A DNA stretch of 52,379 bases. Origin: Variovorax sp. OV700 (GTDB lineage Bacteria; Pseudomonadota; Gammaproteobacteria; Burkholderiales; Burkholderiaceae_C). Positions 16,300 to 23,958 of the stretch are shown here, in pieces (position 1 is the stretch's first letter; each line of letters opens with the position of its first letter). The notes beneath the pieces were generated by a model. The model worked only from the letters and a program-made list of their open reading frames with translations, did not search any database and was not told where the DNA came from. Where the stretch lies: contig NZ_FNDR01000020.1 in NCBI RefSeq assembly GCF_900099805.1, forward strand, positions 1 to 52,379. Direction: 5' to 3'. The translations under genes were made by a program, and so were the position numbers.

Positions 16300-17523
16300 A
16301 TGGCAACGAAGACACCGCTCTGGCTGCCCGCAGCAGAAGCCCTCGAACTGATGCAGGTCCGACCGCAGACGCTCTATGCGAGCGTGAGTCGCGGACGCGT
16401 TCGCGCCAAGCCGGATACGTCGGACCCTCGGCGCAGCCTCTATCACCGCGACGACGTGCAACGCATCGCGGCGCGCACGCGCGGCCGGCGCAGCAGCGAG
16501 GCGGTCGCCAGCGAAGCCATTCGATGGGGCGAACCTGTGCTGCCGTCTGCCGTGTCCACGGTGTCCGAGGGGCGTCTCTGGTACCGCGGGCAGGATGCTT
16601 GCCTGCTTGCGGAACATGCCACGCTCGAAGACGTGGCGGGGCTGCTGTGGGAAAGCGCACCGCCGCGCTTCGCCGCGGCCCGCGCTCCCGAACCGTTGCA
16701 TGGCGAAGGGGCGACACCGCTGCAGGCCGGCCTGCTCGCACTCGCAGCACGCGCCGGGACCGACCCGCCCTCGCGCGGCCGCGCCGCCGCGGTGCTGAAG
16801 TCCGAGGCGGCGGAAGTGATCGGCACGCTGGCCGACGCATTGCTCGGTCCATCGGCTTCGCGCACTGCACCGCTGCACATGCGCATTGCCGCGGCATGGC
16901 GCCGCCCGCGCGCAGCCGATATGTTGCGCCGCGCCCTGGTGCTGCTGGCCGACCACGAACTCAACGCCTCGACCTTCGCCGCGCGCGTCACGGCATCGAC
17001 AGGCGCCTCGCTCGCGGCGTGCCTGCTCACCGGCCTGTCCACGCTCACGGGTCCATTGCATGGCGGTGCCGCGGCGTCGGTTCAGGCGCTGGTTCGCAGT
17101 GCCACGGCCATGGGCAGCGAAGCCGCGGTGCGCGAGTGGCTCGCGCACGACCGGCCGCTTGCGGCTTTCGGCCATCCACTCTATCCGCAAGGAGACGCGC
17201 GCTGCACCGCCCTGCTCGCCGGCATCGAGCTGCCGCCCGCGCTCGCGGCACTGCGCGCCACCGGAGAAACGCTGGTGGGGGAAGCGGCGAACGTCGATTT
17301 CGCGCTGGCCGTGCTGGCTGCCGTGCACAAGCTGCCGGCCGATGCGCCGTTGACGCTGTTTGCGCTGGCGCGCACGGTCGGCTGGACGGCCCACGTGCTC
17401 GAGCAGCAGGCCTCGGGGCAACTGATACGACCGCGTGCGCGCTACACAGGACCGGACGTCGCAACCCTCAGTGAATCGCCGCTTCGTGCGCGAGCTCGAA
17501 CAGCTTCGTCATCTCGCGATTGA
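16300..17523 (+). CDS. Citrate synthase-like protein fused to an N-terminal helix-turn-helix domain
   Basis: This 407-residue protein starts with a MerR/excisionase-like winged HTH (residues 6-57: LWLPAAEALELMQVRPQTL, then SVSRGRVRAKPDTSDPRRSLYHRDDVQRI), followed by a basic linker (ARTRGRRSS) and a citrate synthase domain from about residue 90. The catalytic positions are kept: ADHELNAS (His219), TGPLHGGAA (His254), FGHPLY (His292), DAR (Arg301) and NVDFA (Asp333). The segment GxSTFAARVTASTG closely matches the divergent neighbour, so the two are paralogues. The helical region between residues 120 and 210 is shortened. I infer a regulator that reads a CoA or oxoacid ligand, possibly with residual catalysis. 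The last 56 bases overlap the convergent DJ-1 gene and encode an extra tail (LSESPLRARARTASSSRD). Confidence 0.88.
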   Translation: MATKTPLWLPAAEALELMQVRPQTLYASVSRGRVRAKPDTSDPRRSLYHRDDVQRIAARTRGRRSSEAVASEAIRWGEPVLPSAVSTVSEGRLWYRGQDACLLAEHATLEDVAGLLWESAPPRFAAARAPEPLHGEGATPLQAGLLALAARAGTDPPSRGRAAAVLKSEAAEVIGTLADALLGPSASRTAPLHMRIAAAWRRPRAADMLRRALVLLADHELNASTFAARVTASTGASLAACLLTGLSTLTGPLHGGAAASVQALVRSATAMGSEAAVREWLAHDRPLAAFGHPLYPQGDARCTALLAGIELPPALAALRATGETLVGEAANVDFALAVLAAVHKLPADAPLTLFALARTVGWTAHVLEQQASGQLIRPRARYTGPDVATLSESPLRARARTASSSRD

Positions 17524-18037
17524 ATGCGGGCAGGTCGTCGGGCCGGCGGCTCGTTACCAGACCGCGGTCGACCACCACGTCCTGGTCGGTCCACTTCGCG
17601 CCGGCGTTCATCAGGTCGATGCGCAGCGAAGGCCACGACGTCAGCTTTCGGCCCTTGACGCCATCGGCGTTGATGAGCGTCCACGGACCATGGCAGATGG
17701 CGGCAATGGGCTTGCCCGATTCGACGAATTCGCGCACGAAGGCCACGGCCTTCTGGTTGATGCGCAGTGCGTCGGGGTTGACCACGCCGCCGGGCAGCAG
17801 CAGCGCATCGAAGTCATCGGCATTGGCGTTCTTGAGCGGCACGTCGACCTCGAAGGTGTCGGCCGGTTCGAGGTGCTTCCAGCCGCGCACGCTGCCGTCG
17901 AGCGGCGAGACGACCTGCGTCTCTGCGCCCGCACTTTCGAGCGCTTTGCGTGGCTCGGTCATCTCGGCCTGTTCGAAGCCGTCCGACACGAGGATGGCAA
18001 CCTTCATTCCGTCCAGCGAGGATGAGGTGATGGGCAT
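17468..18037 (-). CDS. DJ-1/PfpI family protein (type 1 glutamine amidotransferase-like)
   Basis: The 189-residue protein is a single DJ-1/PfpI domain. It shows MKVAILVSDGFEQAEMTEPRKAL, DALLLPGGVVNPDALR and the nucleophile elbow AAICHGPWTL, with Cys followed by His as in PfpI and YhbO/YajL. Family members act in stress resistance as glyoxalase III, protein or nucleotide repair enzymes, or proteases. The start at 18037 is set by AAGGAG eight bases upstream; MKVAIL at 18007 is an alternative. The leader can form a long hairpin that includes the ribosome binding site. The 3' end overlaps the HTH-citrate synthase gene by 56 bases in opposite orientation. Confidence 0.92.
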   Translation of the reverse strand: MPITSSSLDGMKVAILVSDGFEQAEMTEPRKALESAGAETQVVSPLDGSVRGWKHLEPADTFEVDVPLKNANADDFDALLLPGGVVNPDALRINQKAVAFVREFVESGKPIAAICHGPWTLINADGVKGRKLTSWPSLRIDLMNAGAKWTDQDVVVDRGLVTSRRPDDLPAFNREMTKLFELAHEAAIH

Positions 18038-18089
18038 GGGTGAAGTTCTCCTTGTTGGATGCCTGGTGATGGCAACAAAGACTTCACCC
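18038..18089 (-). promoter_or_regulatory. Leader hairpin around the DJ-1 gene ribosome binding site
   Basis: On the minus strand GGGTGAAGT (18089-18081) pairs perfectly with ACTTCACCC (18046-18038), which ends directly at the ATG. Inside, TTGTTG (18078-18073 region) pairs with CAACAA (18057-18052). The Shine-Dalgarno AAGGAG lies between the two stems, so the RNA could hide it. No known riboswitch motif is recognised. Confidence 0.55.
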
Positions 18090-18196
18090 TAGAACCCACC
18101 CCCGTGGAGGGCATCGGCACGCGTCGGGTCCGCCTGTCGGACAGTTCAACGGCCGGCAAACTTCTCTTACGACTGTATATGTCGTTCGGTTTGCCG
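18090..18196. other. Non-coding gap upstream of the DJ-1 leader
   Basis: This gap holds the presumed promoter of the DJ-1 gene. I see no convincing -35/-10 pair and no terminator for the M48-pilin gene, which is transcribed away from it... its 3' end is at 18197, so its transcript may run into the DJ-1 gene on the same strand. Confidence 0.4.
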
Positions 18197-19387
18197 CTAT
18201 TTGCGGCAGGCGATCGGCAGTGCCTTATCAGCCAGGTCGTCACCGGCCACGCAGTTCCACGCAATGCCGTCGTCGGTGGCCGAGGGCTCCATGAGCAGCT
18301 TGCCTGCCGCCTTTGGAAGCGCGACTTCGACCACCATGGTGTCCGAATCCAGCGTCAACTCCGCGCCGCCGGGCAGGCTTTCGGGTGCGCCGGCGATCGA
18401 GAGCGAGTCGGGAATCTCTTCCTTCTGCTTGTAGTAGTTGCCGAGCGCTTCGCGCACCGGCGCGGCCTCCGACCAAGCCTGGGAAACGACCGCGCGGGTC
18501 TGGTATTCCTTGTAGGCCGGGATGGCCACCGCGGCCAGCACGCCGATGATGGCGACCACCATCACCAACGCCAGCGCACCGCCGCCGGCACGGCCGGTGT
18601 AGGGCACGAAGATCGCGAGCACGTAAGCCACGGGATTGCGGCTCGGCAGCTTCGCGTCGGCGTCGATGGTGCGCGCCACGCGCTTGGTGAGCCAGGGGTA
18701 GCCGGCGATCACTTCATGGAACGAGCCCCAGAACCCGCCGTTGCCCACCGACTGGTCGGCGTAGCGCTGCAGGTCGACGTTGCGCCATTGCTGCGCACCG
18801 GCGGCCAGCGCCACGAGTGCGCGGGGCGCGGAGTCGGGCTGCTCGCAGCAGGCGGCGCCATGCAGGTCGCAGGTGTATTCCTTCGCGCGGGAATAGGCGG
18901 CGCCGAGCAGTGGCAGCCAGAGCACCGGAGCGCGCCAGATATGGCCCGTGAGGTGGCCGCGGCGGATGTGGCCGAGCTCGTGACCGATGTAGAAGTTGAT
19001 GCCGTCGGGCTGGGCTTCCATCGCATCGACCACGTCGGACAGCAGAACGACGAAGTTGCGGCCGAAGAAGCGGGTGGCAAAGGCATTGAACATGCCGTCG
19101 CCATGCAGCAGGTAGGCCTCGGGCGGGTGCTCGATGCCGAGATAGCCGCAGCAGGCCTGGAAGCGCGCGTGCAGTTCGGGCAGCTGGGTGGGCGAAAGCT
19201 TCACGGCCGTGCCCTTGATCCAGGCAATGACGGCCGACTGCGCAAACACATAGGCGATGAAGCCGAACAGCACGTAGATGAGCGCAATGCCCAGGGTGCC
19301 GAGCACCAGCAGCGCCCAGACCAGGAGGCCGAGCACGAGCGTGATGGTGCCGAGCGAGCGCTCGCGCGGATAGACCCATGGATCCAT
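18197..19387 (-). CDS. M48 family metalloprotease fused to a type IV pilin-like domain
   Basis: Of 396 residues, the N-terminal part has two membrane spans (residues 13-55) and an M48 catalytic domain: HELGH at 136-140 (zinc His pair and catalytic Glu137) and the third ligand probably Glu170 in AKEYTCDLHG. M48 enzymes such as HtpX and Ste24/BepA degrade membrane or outer-membrane proteins. From residue 268 the protein becomes a type IV pilin: ALALVMVVAIIGVLAAVAIPAYKEYQTRA is the hydrophobic alpha-1 helix, and WNC (Cys379) to PIACRK (Cys394) is the disulfide-bound C-terminal loop of PilA-like pilins. The prepilin peptidase site (G followed by FTLIE) is absent, so the helix is not processed. 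AGGAGG precedes the ATG. No pilus genes are nearby. Confidence 0.88.
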   Translation of the reverse strand: MDPWVYPRERSLGTITLVLGLLVWALLVLGTLGIALIYVLFGFIAYVFAQSAVIAWIKGTAVKLSPTQLPELHARFQACCGYLGIEHPPEAYLLHGDGMFNAFATRFFGRNFVVLLSDVVDAMEAQPDGINFYIGHELGHIRRGHLTGHIWRAPVLWLPLLGAAYSRAKEYTCDLHGAACCEQPDSAPRALVALAAGAQQWRNVDLQRYADQSVGNGGFWGSFHEVIAGYPWLTKRVARTIDADAKLPSRNPVAYVLAIFVPYTGRAGGGALALVMVVAIIGVLAAVAIPAYKEYQTRAVVSQAWSEAAPVREALGNYYKQKEEIPDSLSIAGAPESLPGGAELTLDSDTMVVEVALPKAAGKLLMEPSATDDGIAWNCVAGDDLADKALPIACRK

Positions 19388-19590
19388 TTGGAAATTCCTC
19401 CTCGATGCGGCCCGTGGGCCTGCGGTGTTTATGGTTTTTTTTCGCGCCTCCCCAGGCGCGACTTGCGAGCGCGCATCATGCCCCAGGAAAGTGCGGTTTC
19501 TGGCGCGTCCCTAGGGCTATTCGCTATGGGTCAGGTCATGGTCAGCCTTTATGATCGCGGCCGTTTTCATTTCAATCGTCGGGAGACATC
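19388..19590. other. Divergent non-coding region between M48-pilin and Bug genes
   Basis: About 200 bases carry the promoters of both genes. A T8 tract (19435-19442) is followed by a 7-bp stem CGCGCCT-CCCC-AGGCGCG (19443-19460). GGGAGAC just before 19591 is the ribosome binding site of the Bug receptor. I cannot assign a sigma factor motif with confidence. Confidence 0.5.
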
Positions 19591-20565
19591 ATGAAGAAAT
19601 TGCTTGCATTTACGGCGATTGCCGCTGCCGCCGCGGGCGCCTATGCCCAGGATTTCCCCGCAGGCAAGACCGTCACGCTGGTAGTGCCTTTCGCAGCCGG
19701 CGGCCCGACCGACCGCGTGGCGCGCGACCTGGCCGAAGCCATGCAAAAGACCCTCGGCACGACGATCGTGGTGGACAACACCGCGGGCGCCGGCAGCTCC
19801 ATCGGCACCGCCAAGGTCGCCCGCGCCGCTCCGGACGGCTACACGATCCTGGTGAACCACATCGGCATGTCCACGATGCCGGCGCTCTACCGCAAGCTGC
19901 CGTTCAACGTGGAGAACGACTTCGAATACCTCGGCATGGTCAATGAAGTGCCGATGACGCTCATCGGCAGGCCCACCCTGCCCGCCAACAACTACAAGGA
20001 ACTGACGGCGTGGATCACGGCCAACAAGGGCAAGATCAACCTTGGCAATGCCGGCCTGGGCGCCGCGTCGCACCTGTGCGGCCTGCTGTTCCAGAGCGCG
20101 CTCAAAGTCGAGATGACGCCGGTTCCCTACAAGGGCACCGCACCGGCCATCGCCGACCTGCTCGGCGGCCAGATCGACCTGCTGTGCGACCAGACCACCA
20201 ACACCACCTCGCAGATCGAGGCCAAGAAGGTCAAGGCCTATGCCGTGACCACGAGCAAGCGCCTGACCACGCCGGCCCTGAAAGACCTGCCAACGCTGGC
20301 CGAATCGGGCCTGAAGGACTTCGAGGTCTCGATCTGGCACGGCGTGTATGCCCCCAAGGGCACGCCGGCACCGGTGCTGAAGAAGCTCAACGAAGCCGTC
20401 AAGGCCGCGCTGAAGGACCCGGGCTTCATCAAGCGCGAAGAAGCGCTGGGCGCCGTGATCGTCGCCGACAAGCGCACGGAGCCGGCCGAGCACAAGAAGT
20501 TCGTCTCGGCTGAAATCGCCAAGTGGGGCCCGATCATCAAGGCTGCCGGCGTGTACGCCGACTGA
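19591..20565 (+). CDS. Bug/TctC family periplasmic solute receptor (orphan)
   Basis: A 324-residue secreted receptor with a signal peptide (MKKLLAFTAIAAAAAGAYAQ) and Bug signatures: FPAGKTVTLVVPFAAGGPTDRVAR, VVDNTAGAGSSIGTAKVARAAPDGYT, PVPYKGTAPAIADLLGG and LPTLAESG. A Cys in HLCGLLF and another in LLCDQTT are unusual for the family and might form a disulfide in the ligand-facing domain. No TctA/TctB genes adjoin it. GGGAGAC gives a good ribosome binding site and a strong terminator follows, so it is probably monocistronic. It is only moderately like the Bug proteins at 742 and 42510, so ligands probably differ. Confidence 0.94.
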   Translation: MKKLLAFTAIAAAAAGAYAQDFPAGKTVTLVVPFAAGGPTDRVARDLAEAMQKTLGTTIVVDNTAGAGSSIGTAKVARAAPDGYTILVNHIGMSTMPALYRKLPFNVENDFEYLGMVNEVPMTLIGRPTLPANNYKELTAWITANKGKINLGNAGLGAASHLCGLLFQSALKVEMTPVPYKGTAPAIADLLGGQIDLLCDQTTNTTSQIEAKKVKAYAVTTSKRLTTPALKDLPTLAESGLKDFEVSIWHGVYAPKGTPAPVLKKLNEAVKAALKDPGFIKREEALGAVIVADKRTEPAEHKKFVSAEIAKWGPIIKAAGVYAD

Positions 20566-20581
20566 TCTTTTCGGTCACAAG

Positions 20582-20620
20582 AAAAAAAGCCGCCGGGCCC
20601 TCAGGTCCGGCGGCTTTTTT
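20582..20620. terminator. Bidirectional Rho-independent terminator
   Basis: A7 (20582-20588), GCCGCCGG (20589-20596), a ten-base loop, CCGGCGGC (20607-20614) and T6. The A tract on one side and T tract on the other suit both the Bug gene and the convergent lipoprotein gene. Confidence 0.93.
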
Positions 20621-20642
20621 CATGGCGGTGACAGCAGGAAAC

Positions 20643-22766
20643 TCAGGGAAGCGTGACGGTCCAGACTTCGAAGTTCTTTCGTACGTCGACTTGACGCGCG
20701 GTGCGTGCCGTAAAGCTGAAGGTGCTCAGCGACGCGCCCTGGGCGTATTGCCAGCTGTTGTTGTCGGCCGGCACGCAGTGCGCGTCGCTGCCGCCCACGG
20801 GCTGGCAATAGACCATCGCCTTGCGGGCCGTGCTGCGCACGGTCACGGTTTCGCTGAAGCGGGCACCACTGGGGCCGGGCGCCCTGCCGAAGACGCCGAA
20901 CGAGGTGGGCGCGAGCGCGCCGTTCGGAACCACCCAGCCGTCGAGGTCGCCATCGGCGCTGAAATCGACGTTGTTGGGCTCCGACGGGGTCGGCGCCCCG
21001 AAGACGATGCCGCGCGCGGTGTTCTGGCTTTCCGCGAGCAGTTCGGCACGCAGGGCAGGTGCGAGCTCCACCAGGGGAGTCTGCACTGCTTCCGCAACGG
21101 TGGGCACACGGGAGAAGGTGCGCACGTATTGCACGACATTCGGCGTTGTGCCGTCCGCGCGGAAGAACTCCAGTTTCCACACGGTCTGGTCGGCGATCTT
21201 GCCAAGCTGCTCGTCGGTGTACGGCGGCGTGGCAAAGAGGTTGGCATTCTCGAAATCGCTCGGGCTGCCGGTCTGGGCTGGATCCAGGTAGCGCGCGGAC
21301 ATGCGCCACAGGGCCGAGTTCAACGCCGAGCCCGCAGTACCGTCCGGCGTGAGGACCAGCGTACTCAGGCCGGTCTTGGGCACCAGGACCAATTCCTTGC
21401 CCGGCAGCGATGCCGTGGTCGCCACCACCTTCGAAAGGATCGGGTCGCCGTTGCCGTCGCGCACGTTGTCGATCGAAATGGCGTAGCCGACGGAATGGAA
21501 GACCAGGTTCTGGTGCTTCAGGTAGTCCTTCTTCTCGAGCTGCGGCCGCACGGCCGCACGGTAGGTGTTGCTGTTTCCGGTGAGCTTCAGCGCGCCGTCC
21601 ACGATCTTCGCGTTGATGAAGTCGTTGTCGGTGTTGCCGATGACGTCGGTCCAGCGAAACGTCAGCGCAATGTCCCCGTTGGCATGGAAGTATTCGAAGT
21701 TGCCACGATCGTGCTTCAGGTTGGTGGGACCGAAGCGGAACAGGCTTTCGAACGAGCGGCGCGCACCGCTGCTCACGCGGCCAACGGGCGCGCCGGCCGA
21801 CACGAAGTTGGCCGGGTCGTCGCCCACGAACAGCGTGCGGCACGCCGGCGCCACCACGTTGGCGGCGCTGCCGTAGGCATTGCCGTCCGACTCGATGGGG
21901 CTGTCGATGCGCTGTGCGAGCGGCAGCGCATAGCAGGCGTTGATGCGGTCGAGCAGGGCCTGCACCATGGCCGGCGTGGGCGGCGACACGAGGGATGCCG
22001 TATCGACAGGGGGCAGCGTTGCAATGACGGCATCGCCGCTGCGAAAGACGATCGACACCGGCGGGCTGTCTTCCCCGGCAGGCAGCGCCTTCACGGTGAT
22101 CTCGATATTGGCGGCCGTGCCGTCCGGCCGGACCGACACGTTGATGGCGTCCAGCAGGCGGTCCTGCCCCGTGCCGTTGGCCGTGAACTCGCCGCTCATC
22201 GGGTCGATGCTCAGGTTGAGCGCGGAGAGGAGCGGCTGCAGCGCGGCGACCAGCTTCGCCACCTGGTCGCCGATCGATCCGGCGGTGACGGCGCCGGCAT
22301 CGGCCTGGATCGCGGCGGCCAGCTGCGAGGGATCGCCGTTGGGCGAAAGCTGCGCCACGATGATGGTGGTGAGCGGCGTCACGTTCGTGGTGCCGGTGGC
22401 GGTGCTCGCGGTGGTGCTGTACAGGGTCAGGTCGTCCCGCACGGCCTGGATGACCAGCGGCGCCCTGGTGCCGGCCGGCAGCGAGCAGCTGTAGGTGCCT
22501 TCGGCCGTGGTGGTCACTTCGCAGACCTTGGCACCGGTCTGATCGAACACCGTGAGCGCCGCGCCAGCAAAGGCCGCGCCGGTGGCGACCGTGCCGCTCA
22601 GCGTCGTGGCGGCCGCGGGTTGGTCGCCGCCGCCGCCGCCGCTCGACGCCGGAGGAATGAAGCCGAACCCGCCTCCGCTCCCGCCTCCGCCACCTCCGCA
22701 CGCTGAGAGGAGCGCCAAGGTGACAGCGGACAAGACATGGGGGAGTTTGCGGGTGAGATGTGGCAT
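20643..22766 (-). CDS. Large glycine-rich surface lipoprotein of unknown function
   Basis: The 707-residue protein has a lipoprotein signal peptide (HVLSAVTLALLSAC, lipobox LSAC) followed by a glycine-rich tether with GGGGGGSGGG. Residues of about 55-125 (TLSGTVATGAAFAGAALTVFDQTG with EVTTTAEGTYSCSLPAG) match a carboxypeptidase-regulatory-like beta-sandwich. The rest is beta-rich, with no catalytic motif I can name. It has eight or so Cys, including CYALPLAQ and PACRTLF, which may form disulfides. Such proteins with CGGGGG starts are common outer-membrane or surface lipoproteins in Comamonadaceae. It is divergent from a LuxR-type regulator at 22933 with a 166-bp gap. Confidence 0.82.
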   Translation of the reverse strand: MPHLTRKLPHVLSAVTLALLSACGGGGGGSGGGFGFIPPASSGGGGGDQPAAATTLSGTVATGAAFAGAALTVFDQTGAKVCEVTTTAEGTYSCSLPAGTRAPLVIQAVRDDLTLYSTTASTATGTTNVTPLTTIIVAQLSPNGDPSQLAAAIQADAGAVTAGSIGDQVAKLVAALQPLLSALNLSIDPMSGEFTANGTGQDRLLDAINVSVRPDGTAANIEITVKALPAGEDSPPVSIVFRSGDAVIATLPPVDTASLVSPPTPAMVQALLDRINACYALPLAQRIDSPIESDGNAYGSAANVVAPACRTLFVGDDPANFVSAGAPVGRVSSGARRSFESLFRFGPTNLKHDRGNFEYFHANGDIALTFRWTDVIGNTDNDFINAKIVDGALKLTGNSNTYRAAVRPQLEKKDYLKHQNLVFHSVGYAISIDNVRDGNGDPILSKVVATTASLPGKELVLVPKTGLSTLVLTPDGTAGSALNSALWRMSARYLDPAQTGSPSDFENANLFATPPYTDEQLGKIADQTVWKLEFFRADGTTPNVVQYVRTFSRVPTVAEAVQTPLVELAPALRAELLAESQNTARGIVFGAPTPSEPNNVDFSADGDLDGWVVPNGALAPTSFGVFGRAPGPSGARFSETVTVRSTARKAMVYCQPVGGSDAHCVPADNNSWQYAQGASLSTFSFTARTARQVDVRKNFEVWTVTLP

Positions 22767-22932
22767 GGATGAGCTCTTCTAAAAGGGGTTGGACACCTCT
22801 GGCAACCGGAGGCCCCGCAAACAATAGCTTTCACTTCTCCAAAAAAAATGATGCAAATGCACCATTCTTGAAATCCGTCGGCGTGCCGAAGAACGAATCA
22901 CCGGAATATGGGATGCGCGCTGCGAAGGCGCG
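22767..22932. other. Divergent promoter region, lipoprotein and LuxR-type genes
   Basis: This A/T-richer gap holds an A8 run (22842-22849) and TGCAAATGCA, a small inverted repeat close to 22855. A LuxR-type dimer could bind here, but the match is too short to call an operator. Confidence 0.4.
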
Positions 22933-23934
22933 ATGAAAGACTCAGCGATGACCCGACCGGCCGCACTGCACGACTTCAGCGAGCTGCTGCTGCAGCTCTA
23001 TCGGCTCTCTCACGAGCTGCCTATCAGCGCCTTCCAGGATGCCGCGCTCGACCTCATCAAGCCGGTGCTGTCCTTCGACGCGTCGATGTGGGGCACGGCC
23101 ACCACAGCCGACGAGGGAATCGAGGTGCACACGCTGCACCTGCACCGCAAAACGCCCGAGATGATGATGGAGTACGACTCCTTCAAGCACCTCGACTCCG
23201 CGGCCGCGAGCTTCTTCGGCAAGGGACACGCCACAAGAGGCTTCAACTCGGCGAGCTGGTGGAGCGGGCCCAAGTACGCGCCGTTTCTGGACTACGTGCA
23301 GCGCTATGACCAGAACAACATCTTCATCACGATGGACAGCGACCCGCGGTCCAACTTCATGCACTGGTTCTCGCTGTTCCGCGCCGACCCGGACGCGCAT
23401 TGCAAGCCCGAGGAAGTGAGCCTCCTGGCCAGCCTGTCGCCGCACCTCATGCAGGCGCTGGCGCTCAACCGCGTGATGCACCTGGACCGGACGCTCTCGC
23501 CGGCCTCCGGCGTGCAGCCCCGCGGCTCAGCCATCGCCGACCTGAAAGGCGCGATCTATCACTGCGACGTGACCTTCGTCGCGCTGATGCAGGAAGAGTT
23601 CGCGGGCTGGCCGCGCCAAGCGTTGCCGCAGTCGCTGCTGGAACATTTCATGACGGTGCAGTCCGCCTACCTGGGTAGGCATGTCGCAGTGTCGTACCGG
23701 CTCGAACAGCGCCTGCTGTTCTTGAGCGTGCGCAAGCGCTGCCGTGCCGACAACCTCACGCCGCGCGAACACACCATTGCCGAGCTGCTCGCCAGAGGCG
23801 ACACTCACAAGGACATCGCGGCCATCCTGAGCCGCTCGCCCGCCACGGTGCGCAACCACATCCAGTCGATCTACGACAAGCTGCAGGTGAGCAACGTGGC
23901 GGGCCTCATCCACGAACTGCGGCTCGCGGGCTGA
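22933..23934 (+). CDS. LuxR-type HTH transcriptional regulator
   Basis: The 333-residue protein has a C-terminal LuxR/GerE helix-turn-helix: NLTPREHTIAELLARGDTHKDIAAILSRSPATVRNHIQSIYDKLQV, with the conserved LTPRE and TVRNH. The N-terminal 240 residues have no motif of acyl-homoserine lactone sensors (the W, Y and D set of LuxR autoinducer domains is not evident), no receiver phosphorylation site and no ATPase. They may be a divergent PAS/GAF-like sensor. The gene is divergent from the surface lipoprotein, which is its most likely target. It ends 25 bases from the end of the convergent alcohol dehydrogenase gene. Confidence 0.88.
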   Translation: MKDSAMTRPAALHDFSELLLQLYRLSHELPISAFQDAALDLIKPVLSFDASMWGTATTADEGIEVHTLHLHRKTPEMMMEYDSFKHLDSAAASFFGKGHATRGFNSASWWSGPKYAPFLDYVQRYDQNNIFITMDSDPRSNFMHWFSLFRADPDAHCKPEEVSLLASLSPHLMQALALNRVMHLDRTLSPASGVQPRGSAIADLKGAIYHCDVTFVALMQEEFAGWPRQALPQSLLEHFMTVQSAYLGRHVAVSYRLEQRLLFLSVRKRCRADNLTPREHTIAELLARGDTHKDIAAILSRSPATVRNHIQSIYDKLQVSNVAGLIHELRLAG

Positions 23935-23958
23935 CCGGGCCGCTCTGAGCTGCCTTCC

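Noticed and set aside
19435..19460. T8 followed by a 7-bp stem as a terminator
   Set aside because: The T tract precedes the stem on the plus strand and gives an A tract after the stem on the minus strand, so it would not terminate in either direction.
20523..22706. A 727-codon plus-strand frame over the lipoprotein gene
   Set aside because: It crosses a strong terminator and lacks any domain; the minus-strand gene has a lipobox and a clear domain start.
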